DNA from: Mariniflexile sp. AS56
GTDB lineage: Bacteria; Bacteroidota; Bacteroidia; Flavobacteriales; Flavobacteriaceae
Direction of reading: 5' to 3'
Length of the DNA: 64,000 nt
Assembly (NCBI RefSeq): GCF_030552475.1
Contig: NZ_JAUPED010000017.1
Location: forward strand, 1-64,000
In this document: positions 1 through 7,426 of the stretch, one piece after another
How positions within the stretch are numbered: the first letter of the stretch is position 1
Layout: every line of letters starts with the position of its first letter
Notes under the pieces: model-generated
Databases searched by the model: none
Told to the model about the DNA's origin: nothing
Seen by the model: the letters and a program-made list of their open reading frames with translations, nothing else
Translations under genes and position numbers: made by a program

Positions 1-25
1 ATAATATTAAATTAAAAAAAGATAA

Positions 26-99
26 CTTTATAGAAGTTTTGGAAATTTAAACAGTTCTAACCAGGGGAAGCCTACAATTTAATATTCTCTGCCCAACAT
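26..99 (+). other. Degraded 5' remnant of ribB
   Basis: Upstream of the open ribB frame two separate frames still resemble the N-terminus of gammaproteobacterial-type RibB. Bases 26-43 read LYRSFG (compare LLSSFG in E. coli RibB) and the same frame ends at 59-79 as NQGKPTI followed by a stop. Bases 79-99, in the frame of the downstream ORF, read LIFSAQH. The acidic loop DDEDRENEGD that normally lies between these two pieces is absent, and the frames are not joined. This is my reading of short matches, so the exact deletion endpoints are inferred. Confidence 0.55.
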
Positions 100-603
100 A
101 TGACCAATAAAGATATGGCACTTATGATTCGGAAATGTAGTGGAATTGTTTGTCTATGTTTAACGAACGAAAAAGCAGATTTACTTAAATTACCTTATAT
201 GGTAACAGAAAACACCAGTAGTTATCAAACACCATTCACTATTTCTATTGAAGCAAAAGAAGGCGTAACAACAGGAGTTTCGGCTAAAGACCGCTTGACA
301 ACTATTCAAGTGGCATCTAGTGAAAATGCTAAAAGTAATGATTTAGCAAAACCTGGGCATATTTTTCCATTAAGAGCTAAAAACAATGGTGTACTTGAAA
401 GAAAGGGGCATACAGAAGGTAGTGTTGATTTAATGAAATTAGCAGGTTTAAAACCAGAAGCCGTACTTTGTGAATTGATGAACGACGACGGAACCATGGC
501 AAAAATGGAAACGATTATACCGTTTGCAAACGAACACGATTTGATGGTGCTAACCATTCAGGATATCATTCATTATCGTAAATTTGTAAGAGACTACAAA
601 TAA
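100..603 (+). CDS. ribB: 3,4-dihydroxy-2-butanone 4-phosphate synthase, N-terminally truncated (probable pseudogene)
   Basis: RibB converts ribulose 5-phosphate to formate and the four-carbon precursor of riboflavin. The 167-residue frame matches the family from the segment after the first catalytic loop to the end: [30 protein letters not shown] (His about 104) and [10 protein letters not shown] (Glu about 125) are all present. A full enzyme is about 205-217 residues. The missing part contains the DDEDRENEGD loop that binds magnesium and substrate, so the product should be inactive. Homology continues upstream of the ATG for seven codons and then breaks. The protein has no GTP cyclohydrolase II domain, unlike the usual fused RibBA of this phylum, so it was probably an accessory copy. 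The stop codon abuts the ATG of the Crp-like gene. Confidence 0.8.
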   Translation: MTNKDMALMIRKCSGIVCLCLTNEKADLLKLPYMVTENTSSYQTPFTISIEAKEGVTTGVSAKDRLTTIQVASSENAKSNDLAKPGHIFPLRAKNNGVLERKGHTEGSVDLMKLAGLKPEAVLCELMNDDGTMAKMETIIPFANEHDLMVLTIQDIIHYRKFVRDYK

Positions 604-1179
604 ATGACAAACTACATAGAACTCACCAAATACATAAAAAAGAATATAAATATTGAAGATAAAGATTTAAAAATCGTACTATCTTATTTCAAAACAATAA
701 ACAAAAGTAAAAATGACATTTTACTTTCAAATGGAAAAAATAGTCAGGTTAGTTATTTTGTAAAAAAAGGCTGCCTAAGACTATTTTACATCGATGCGGA
801 AGGAAAAGACATTACGCGGTATATTGCATTTGAAAATCAGTTTGCTACAGAACTTGTTAGTTTTATAACGAAGGAACCTGCACAAGAAACGATTCAAGTT
901 ATTGAAAATAGCGAACTGTTATACATCACTCACGATGATTTTAGACACCTTATTACCATTATTCCCAAATGGAAAGATTTTTATAATATCTATTTAGAAA
1001 AAGCGTACGTGAATAATTCAAAAAGATTAATATCATTTACAACTCTAGACGCTTCAGAACGGTATAAACAACTGTTTAAAATAAACCCCAGTATTGTTAA
1101 GCGTTTACCAAATAAAATAGTTGCTTCTTATATTAATATATCACAAGAAACTTTGAGTAGGGTAAAATCTAAAATATGA
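604..1179 (+). CDS. Crp/Fnr-family transcriptional regulator
   Basis: The 191-residue protein has the layout of a small Crp-like regulator. An N-terminal cyclic-nucleotide-binding beta-roll spans roughly residues 20-115, including the stretch SYFVKKGCLRLFYIDAEGKD. A dimerisation helix follows, and a short C-terminal helix-turn-helix ends at the very C-terminus (NKIVASYINISQETLSRVKS). The glycine-rich phosphate-binding cassette of true cAMP receptors is not evident, so the ligand is unknown. It starts at the base after the ribB stop codon, indicating co-transcription and possibly translational coupling. Such regulators in Bacteroidota often sit beside the gene they control, but what this one regulates cannot be read from the sequence. 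Confidence 0.85.
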   Translation: MTNYIELTKYIKKNINIEDKDLKIVLSYFKTINKSKNDILLSNGKNSQVSYFVKKGCLRLFYIDAEGKDITRYIAFENQFATELVSFITKEPAQETIQVIENSELLYITHDDFRHLITIIPKWKDFYNIYLEKAYVNNSKRLISFTTLDASERYKQLFKINPSIVKRLPNKIVASYINISQETLSRVKSKI

Positions 1180-1183
1180 TGTA

Positions 1184-1232
1184 TAAAAAAGACCTCATCT
1201 TAATCCCGAAAAATTAAGAGCAGGTCTTTTTT
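1184..1232. terminator. Bidirectional intrinsic terminator
   Basis: A long imperfect hairpin pairs AAAAAGACCT with AGGTCTTTTT, with a second inner pairing of CTTAAT with ATTAAG. It ends in a T-run on the + strand and in an A-run that becomes a T-run on the minus strand. It lies between the convergent Crp-like gene and the secreted-protein gene starting at 1257 and can serve both. Confidence 0.8.
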
Positions 1233-1256
1233 GCATGGTACCCGATATAGAGGTTA

Positions 1257-2723
1257 TTAATTTTTAAAAAGCGCTTTGGCATCAATTAAACTAAATTTAT
1301 CTGCGTCATAAAAAACTAAATAATCCACACTAAATCGTTTTGATCTTCCTGCTAAAGTTAACGTATAGTGTTCTCCTTTTTTTAATCCATAGATTAAATC
1401 AAAAAATACATGCGTCCCCTTTTCTGCGCGTTGCCCCCAATGCCATTCTAATTCATGTGTATTTGTACTACCTTCTTGAAAATATTTAATATAATCTTCT
1501 AATTCCGCTTTAGACAAATTAGTTTCTGAGGTAAAATCACCTTTCATTTTAACAAAACCATCATTACACCAATCGCCTTGTTCGCCTTCCAATCGTTTAC
1601 TGCTCATCATTAACAACCTATAATTTCCATCTTTAGGAGCTACAAAAGTGTAATCTAAAGGTGAATTAGGTTCTCCCGTATTCGCATTATTACCTGCAAA
1701 CTCAATATGCGCAAAACCAGAAGCTTTTTCAGTGTAATGAGCATCTCCTTTTTTTATAAGGTTCCATTCTTGTAAATTGGAAGTTGTATTTTCTGCTTCT
1801 ATAAAAATGTAATCGTTAGAGGTTAGTGTAATATCTGTTGTTGGGCTAGTCATTTCGATGGGTTTGTTTTCAAAAAGCGCTTTCACTTCCTTCCACCCTG
1901 CTTTTTCATTCCCATTGTTTGGGCCTCCAGTAATTAACCAATAAGTAATGCCTGTATCCGAAATATCAAAATGTTTTTCTGTATTAGAATCCCAAGTCTC
2001 TAACTCATCTACTTGGTATGTATCATCCAAATTATATAACCATTGCCAATTTTCATTTGAGCTATTCTTCAACCATTTCCAATTGTTTATATGTGATTGA
2101 AAATCATCTTCACCATTTGCATTGTTTTGGTCAATAATATCATAATAAGTTACTGATGGAAAATCCTTTTTCATATCTGCCCAGGTTTTTTCGTTTTCGC
2201 CATGGGTATGATCTTCATTCCAAGTACTATGAGATACAGCATAAATAAATTGACGTTTATTTTCTGGTGTAGCTTCTATCAAACTATAAGGCATTTGCAT
2301 TGGGCCAGCACAGATAAACCAAAGTGGATTACTTTTAGTACTTTTTTTCGCTTCTTTTGCAAAATTAGCTATTGCGGCTTCCTTTTCAGTTTGATCATTA
2401 AATACTTTAGAGACATTAAGTCCAAAACGTTTAGCTCCACCTTTGGCAGCCTCGTCCATCATTTTTTCCCAACTTTCTCTAGAATCTCCTAAATGATTAT
2501 TATAATCATAATGTACAAAGCGTTTTTCTAAATCTGCATAATGTAAAAGTGCTAGAGAAAAAGCGGTTGCTCCCCAATCATCTGAATCATGTAAATTTCC
2601 ATCAGAACTAAAAGCAATACGTCCATTTGGCATATTAATTTTTGATTTTTGAGCGGCACTTAATAGTGTAGAAATTAAGCATAATACTATTAAGGAATGC
2701 TTTAAGAAATTGTTATTGTTCAT
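1257..2723 (-). CDS. Secreted nucleoside-hydrolase-fold protein with C-terminal carbohydrate-binding-like domain
   Basis: This 488-residue protein begins with a clear signal peptide (cleavage near SAAQK). Residues about 30-290 open with RIAFSSDGNLHDSDDWGA; the Asp cluster resembles the DxDxxxDD metal site of inosine-uridine nucleoside hydrolase-like proteins. WFICAGP and the following stretch are compatible with that fold. From about residue 305 a beta-rich segment begins with IFIEAE and includes a GNYRLLMMSS strand, similar to CBM6/35-type modules. There is no T9SS tail and no lipobox. It is the last gene of the leftward xylan cluster but separated by 236 bp from its neighbour. The substrate is unknown; the fold assignment rests on a short motif and is moderate. 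Confidence 0.5.
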   Translation of the reverse strand: MNNNNFLKHSLIVLCLISTLLSAAQKSKINMPNGRIAFSSDGNLHDSDDWGATAFSLALLHYADLEKRFVHYDYNNHLGDSRESWEKMMDEAAKGGAKRFGLNVSKVFNDQTEKEAAIANFAKEAKKSTKSNPLWFICAGPMQMPYSLIEATPENKRQFIYAVSHSTWNEDHTHGENEKTWADMKKDFPSVTYYDIIDQNNANGEDDFQSHINNWKWLKNSSNENWQWLYNLDDTYQVDELETWDSNTEKHFDISDTGITYWLITGGPNNGNEKAGWKEVKALFENKPIEMTSPTTDITLTSNDYIFIEAENTTSNLQEWNLIKKGDAHYTEKASGFAHIEFAGNNANTGEPNSPLDYTFVAPKDGNYRLLMMSSKRLEGEQGDWCNDGFVKMKGDFTSETNLSKAELEDYIKYFQEGSTNTHELEWHWGQRAEKGTHVFFDLIYGLKKGEHYTLTLAGRSKRFSVDYLVFYDADKFSLIDAKALFKN

Positions 2724-2905
2724 TTTTATGTTTTTGTTATTAAATTTATAAAAATCTGTACTTTAAATACGACTTATCTGTTTTCCTGTATTAGGTAAAT
2801 AGTTATAGGGTCAAGACTAAATGATTTCATCATCCTTTAGCCTTAACCCATCTATCTAAACTAACAAACTAAACTAAACTATAGTATTACATTATATGGT
2901 TTAAT

Positions 2906-2930
2906 GCTGTCCAAAATCCAGGAAGACAGC
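2906..2930. terminator. Weak hairpin downstream of the SusCD operon
   Basis: GCTGTC and GACAGC form a six-base-pair stem around a 13-base loop in the 236-bp gap downstream of the Ig-like lipoprotein gene. A T-run is not obvious, so this could be a partial terminator or an RNA stabiliser rather than a strong stop. Nothing else stands out in this gap. Confidence 0.3.
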
Positions 2931-2959
2931 ACCTCCAATTAATTATTTGAATTGGAATT

Positions 2960-4549
2960 TTATAACTTTTCTAACTTAACATAGCGAACCATAATACCGT
3001 TGGCTTGATATCCATTATCCAATAAAATCCTAGCCGCATTCGTAGTAGTATTCGTCATTGTAAACACATTTTCATACATTGCGTATGCTGAATCGGTAAG
3101 TGATACGCTTCCTTGTGCGCCATAGGCTTGCCAGCCGTGACGTCCATCACCATCACCAACTGAGAAGCTAAAATTAAAACCTCCTTGACCGGGAACGGCC
3201 TTTATTTCTAAAGTAAGTTTATATTTGACACCATTCTCCAAGGTAAAGTTTGGTTTATACAATTGTAGGGACCATGGGTTGGTACCTACAACGATGTCCT
3301 TAGAAATCATAACTCCACCTTCCGCATAAACATTGGAAGAACCACCATCAAAGCCTTGATTAATCCAACCATCGATACCGGCAGTGAAATTAGATTCGTA
3401 CATAATCTCCGACCCCAAGGGTATGGAAATAGTATCTGCAATACCCGGATAAGTAACCACGATTTCCGTAGTCCCGTCCACATAGGATGTTCCTTCTGCT
3501 GGGTCTGTAATAATACCATAGATATCAAAATCTTGAGAGGCAACTATCAAGTCCGGTTTTCCAAGAATAGTCAAGATTACGCTTAGGCCTTTAAGGTCTA
3601 TCAATTCTCCAACAGCATAAAGCGTTTTATCTGGTTTAAATTCCAGAGTCATTCCGGTAACATTCAATTGGGTTACGGTTATAGGTATCCCTAACATGTT
3701 TCCCGAAACGGTCATTGCTTGAACTTCATTATCTGTAGCCTTAAGTTTATCCTCATTGGCCGGCGTGGTTGTAATATCGAAAGAAGCAAACTCCTCAAAA
3801 GAAAGCTCAAGTTCCAGTCCACCTGGAAGCATATAGTTAATAACCGTCCCTTCAAGGTTCAACCTTTCCCCTAATTCGTATACGTTTTTTGTAGGACCGC
3901 TCACTAAAGTGGCGCTTACCGGCTCAAAGGCGATTACACTAATGGGCTGAGTAACTTTTGCTTCTGATTCTAAATAGGAAATAACGACACCTGTATTATT
4001 TACCGTCAGAATAGCACCATTCATTGGAGTGGTTCCAAACTTTTTTCCAAAATCAGCGAAAGCCACATCTGCGGTCGTTCCATCCTCCTGCACCGTAGTT
4101 ACTACAAGGCCAGATAAATCTAATATCTCCCCGCTGACATAACTTGTTTTGGGTTCTATTTTCACTATTAGCTCTATAATATCATTAGTAACTTCTATGG
4201 GTTGAATCATACCTTTGCTTGTATTGCTCAACCTAATAGTTACGGCTTCATCTGTAAAACCTAATACCTTACCATTTTCGGGTTCAGTAGTAATCCCTTC
4301 TGCTCCAAAAGAGCTATAGGGAATATCTTTTTTATTATCCCCTGTACCTACGGAAATCACCATACCCGTAAGATCTAAACTTTCACCAAGTACATACTTT
4401 ACTTTGGGTTGTGTTTTCATTGAAATTCCACTTAATCTGGAATAGGTACTTTCTTCATCGCTACTACATGAAGTGGACAACAACACCAAAGGCAATACCA
4501 TTATTAGGACCACGAAATTTAATCGTGCGATATTTATAATTTTTCTCAT
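2960..4549 (-). CDS. Surface lipoprotein with Ig-like repeats and C-terminal glycan-binding domain
   Basis: The 529-residue protein has a lipoprotein signal peptide ending LLSTSC followed by SSDEES, an acidic stretch typical of surface-exported Bacteroidota lipoproteins. Four Ig-like repeats of about 85-95 residues follow, each opening with a pattern like K..Y..GE.LDL.G..V (near residues 40, 130, 215 and 305). From about residue 385 a jelly-roll module resembles CBM4/9-type xylan-binding domains, with NFTAGIDGW at its start and a C-terminal VKLEKL strand. The design matches surface glycan-binding proteins that extend a binding module away from the membrane. It overlaps no gene and lies 3 bp after the DUF1735 gene, so it is in the susCD operon. 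Xylan binding is inferred from context. Confidence 0.75.
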   Translation of the reverse strand: MRKIINIARLNFVVLIMVLPLVLLSTSCSSDEESTYSRLSGISMKTQPKVKYVLGESLDLTGMVISVGTGDNKKDIPYSSFGAEGITTEPENGKVLGFTDEAVTIRLSNTSKGMIQPIEVTNDIIELIVKIEPKTSYVSGEILDLSGLVVTTVQEDGTTADVAFADFGKKFGTTPMNGAILTVNNTGVVISYLESEAKVTQPISVIAFEPVSATLVSGPTKNVYELGERLNLEGTVINYMLPGGLELELSFEEFASFDITTTPANEDKLKATDNEVQAMTVSGNMLGIPITVTQLNVTGMTLEFKPDKTLYAVGELIDLKGLSVILTILGKPDLIVASQDFDIYGIITDPAEGTSYVDGTTEIVVTYPGIADTISIPLGSEIMYESNFTAGIDGWINQGFDGGSSNVYAEGGVMISKDIVVGTNPWSLQLYKPNFTLENGVKYKLTLEIKAVPGQGGFNFSFSVGDGDGRHGWQAYGAQGSVSLTDSAYAMYENVFTMTNTTTNAARILLDNGYQANGIMVRYVKLEKL

Positions 4550-4552
4550 TAT

Positions 4553-5581
4553 CTATTGGTCTTTAAGTTTAACTTCAAACTCTTCAAAAATGGCCGTTCT
4601 ATCCCGTATCACCAAAGTATCCTTTACAGTATGGGTCTCAGCATTAATGGCATCGGTATAGGTATAATTTAAATAGATTACATCCTTTGGTTTACCTCCA
4701 AAGGAATCGCCGTCTTCAACAAATTGGCCAGTGCCTGTAACATTATAAGTATCGCCCTTAAAACTACTGATGGTACAGGTATTGTCGTTCTTAAAGAAAA
4801 GTTCCATAATAACATTGCCTGGACTAGAGTTTTGACCACGTCCTATAAGATTTTGGTATTTCACCTTGTCCATTCCAGCAGTCTCTAACAGTGTTAATTC
4901 GTCTCGCTCAACAAAATCGGCATTATATTCTCTACCTAAAACAGAAGTTGGAGACGTAATCATATCCTTACCTCTTCTCAGGTAATTACCATGAAACCTG
5001 TTCATAAACTTAATTCCAAATAAGGTATAATCCTTTGGAAGCACATCCCAATCGGCAGGATTTACCCGATCTGGATTGGTCATAAAACTCCTTCCTACGG
5101 CCAAGGTATCCAAATTATCCGCCTTGTACATTACCAACGGAATTACATAATTAGTGGTATTTACTTTACCAAACGACAAGGTGTCCTGAAAAAACGCGTC
5201 GCGTAACTGCACGAGAATACGAGCTTTGGTAGAACCTACAGGTATAGACACGGGGCTTACTGTTTCAAAAGTATAATAGTCTGCCGGGAGTGCCTTTACA
5301 TTAGCTACGTTGTTCAAAAGACTATTATCTACCTTAAAATAGATTTTTCGTTCTTGATCATTAGTATACACCCCTGTCATTAAGGCTGTTATTTCGAACC
5401 TATGATCATTATCGTTATCGTTAAAAGCCAACTCATAATCTCCTAAGATTAGGGTACGAGCGGGGGTCTGATAGGGAAAATAGGCTCCCTGAAACACGTA
5501 ATCATCAAACTCCGGTTCGGTGTTGCTACATGATAAAGTTATCAGCGCACATATTAATAAAACTATATTTTTTGTATTCAT
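4553..5581 (-). CDS. DUF1735/BT_3987-type lipoprotein
   Basis: The translated frame can start at 5650, but the first 23 residues are basic and unlike a leader. The ATG at 5581 gives MNTKNIVLLICALITLSCSN, a proper lipoprotein signal, so I place the start there. The roughly 342-residue product has the N-terminal beta-sandwich typical of DUF1735 (residues about 30-160, with YYTF.....VSIPVGS) followed by a region similar to DUF4361. Proteins of this type accompany SusC/SusD in xylan and other plant-glycan loci and are thought to bind glycan at the cell surface. It sits between susD (gap of 99 bp) and the Ig-like lipoprotein (3 bp). Confidence 0.75.
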   Translation of the reverse strand: MNTKNIVLLICALITLSCSNTEPEFDDYVFQGAYFPYQTPARTLILGDYELAFNDNDNDHRFEITALMTGVYTNDQERKIYFKVDNSLLNNVANVKALPADYYTFETVSPVSIPVGSTKARILVQLRDAFFQDTLSFGKVNTTNYVIPLVMYKADNLDTLAVGRSFMTNPDRVNPADWDVLPKDYTLFGIKFMNRFHGNYLRRGKDMITSPTSVLGREYNADFVERDELTLLETAGMDKVKYQNLIGRGQNSSPGNVIMELFFKNDNTCTISSFKGDTYNVTGTGQFVEDGDSFGGKPKDVIYLNYTYTDAINAETHTVKDTLVIRDRTAIFEEFEVKLKDQ

Positions 5582-5680
5582 TAATGAAGAATTAATTGTT
5601 AAACATTTTTTTGATTTAGGTTCCCAGCACTTACCGGAAACCTTAACCAAACCTAATTTATTTTCTATTTATCCAAGAGA

Positions 5681-7405
5681 TTACCATCCTTGATTTTGCT
5701 CCAATTGGTTAAATTTCACAACCTCTTTCTGTGGTATGGGTCCATAGTTAGCGTTACTACTATAAATTCTAGATTCCACATTTAATATTGTATAATTAGC
5801 CCCATCATATTTTGCTCCAGTAACGTTAGGTATATTATCCAGAATACCCCATCGTCTTAGGTCGTATAAGCGATATCCTTCAAAACAAAGTTCCAATCGG
5901 CGTTCGTTGCGGATAAGATTGCGCATAGCTTCTTTAGAAGCTATGCCCGTTAAATAAGCATCCCCATTACCTTGCCCTATTCCAGCTCTGGCTCGTATAG
6001 CACCAATTATAGTCCGCGCACTCATACTTCCTACCATATGATCTGGACCTCCCAATTCATTGGCAGATTCAGCTAATAATAGATACAAATCGGTATATCG
6101 TAAATAAATATTCATTTTCTCTGTAGTGGTCGTACTCCCATCATTGCTGATTACTAAATCAGGATCTACCAATTTCTTCATGTAAAATCCAGAACGTGTA
6201 GATTTACCCGGCACCTTGTCAACCTCATTACTGCCTCCACCAACACCTGTATTGATAACCCTACCATTAAGATTGTTTCCATTATACAATACGTACTTCG
6301 ACAAACGAGGGTCTCTATTAGCATAAGGATTAGCTGCGTTGTAATTTGGGTGTGAAGTTGAAAACGGCGTACCGTCCAACATTGGAAACGCGTCTACTAA
6401 ATTCTGAGTAGGGTTTACACCTCCATTCCCATTCAAAGAAGGCGGAAAATTGGCTTGCTCTACCCATGCGGAGCTATAAACATTTTCTCTCCACAGTACT
6501 TCTAAAAATTTACGCGTACCGTTAGGGAAGTCGTAAAAATTAGTCACCCCGTTAGGGTCCAATCCGGCTACTCCTCCGTTATCGTTCAATAGACTTGCCA
6601 AGATATTTGCGGCTTTTTGGTAGTTATCTCCCGATCCGTTCAAAAACGCAGGGCTAGCTGCCAACATATTCATTTTTGCCTGAAAAGCTTTAATAATCCT
6701 TCCGCTAACACGGCCATCTTGGGTAGTACCAAAAACAAACTGATATCTTTGAGGATCAATACCGTCATATCTTGAGGGGCGATTGGCAAGATCTCCATCC
6801 CAATCCATCGGCAAATACTGTAGAGCCTCTTCAAAATCTACATTGATACGAGCCACCGTCTCTTGAAAGCCTAATCTTGGTATATTAAAATCTGCATCAA
6901 AAGACAAGAACTCCGAAATATAAGGTATTCCCAATAGTTTCCCGGAAGTACCCATCCCACCATGTTCTTGTAAAATCCAAAAATGTCGTATAGCTCTCAA
7001 CGCAATGGCTTCACCTCGCATTCTTTCCTTAAAAAGTTGATTGGTAACACTATCCCTTTTCCAAGATACATTATCAATAACTTCCAAGAAATTGTTCAAA
7101 TATAGGATTTGCTCGTACTGTCCCCACCTACTTGTAAATGCATTTTGAGCATTCCATTCACCTGTAGCCATCAGTCTATAATTGTTAACAACATTATTGA
7201 CCGCATCGTCGGTAGCCACGTCACTAAAAGAATACTGATTGGGCATTCCCTCATAGCCGTTGAGCAGTAAGCCTTCGGCAAAGATGGGATCATTGTTCAA
7301 TCGGTTCTCCCCTTGTAGGTTTTCATCCAATGGCTCCAACAAAGTACAAGCACCTACGGATAAAAGAACGAACGCTATCGTTGTATATTTAAAAATTTTC
7401 TTCAT
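5681..7405 (-). CDS. susD: SusD/RagB-family glycan-binding lipoprotein (second pair)
   Basis: The 574-residue protein carries a lipobox (LLSVGAC) and the alpha-helical TPR-like scaffold of SusD proteins. It has the conserved ending in which the chain finishes PIPQKEV..FN.L.QN.GW, and NERRLELCFEGYRLYDLRRWG, the hallmark of the C-terminal SusD domain. It forms the lid over its cognate SusC porin and delivers oligosaccharides. It lies 21 bp downstream of a susC gene. Sequence divergence from the other susD in the window suggests that the two pairs handle different xylan fragments. Confidence 0.93.
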   Translation of the reverse strand: MKKIFKYTTIAFVLLSVGACTLLEPLDENLQGENRLNNDPIFAEGLLLNGYEGMPNQYSFSDVATDDAVNNVVNNYRLMATGEWNAQNAFTSRWGQYEQILYLNNFLEVIDNVSWKRDSVTNQLFKERMRGEAIALRAIRHFWILQEHGGMGTSGKLLGIPYISEFLSFDADFNIPRLGFQETVARINVDFEEALQYLPMDWDGDLANRPSRYDGIDPQRYQFVFGTTQDGRVSGRIIKAFQAKMNMLAASPAFLNGSGDNYQKAANILASLLNDNGGVAGLDPNGVTNFYDFPNGTRKFLEVLWRENVYSSAWVEQANFPPSLNGNGGVNPTQNLVDAFPMLDGTPFSTSHPNYNAANPYANRDPRLSKYVLYNGNNLNGRVINTGVGGGSNEVDKVPGKSTRSGFYMKKLVDPDLVISNDGSTTTTEKMNIYLRYTDLYLLLAESANELGGPDHMVGSMSARTIIGAIRARAGIGQGNGDAYLTGIASKEAMRNLIRNERRLELCFEGYRLYDLRRWGILDNIPNVTGAKYDGANYTILNVESRIYSSNANYGPIPQKEVVKFNQLEQNQGW

Positions 7406-7426
7406 GTCTAAAATCTATTTTTTCAG

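Noticed and set aside
5582-5650. Upstream ATG for the DUF1735 lipoprotein
   Set aside because: It adds 23 basic residues ahead of a complete lipoprotein signal; the ATG at 5581 is preferred.
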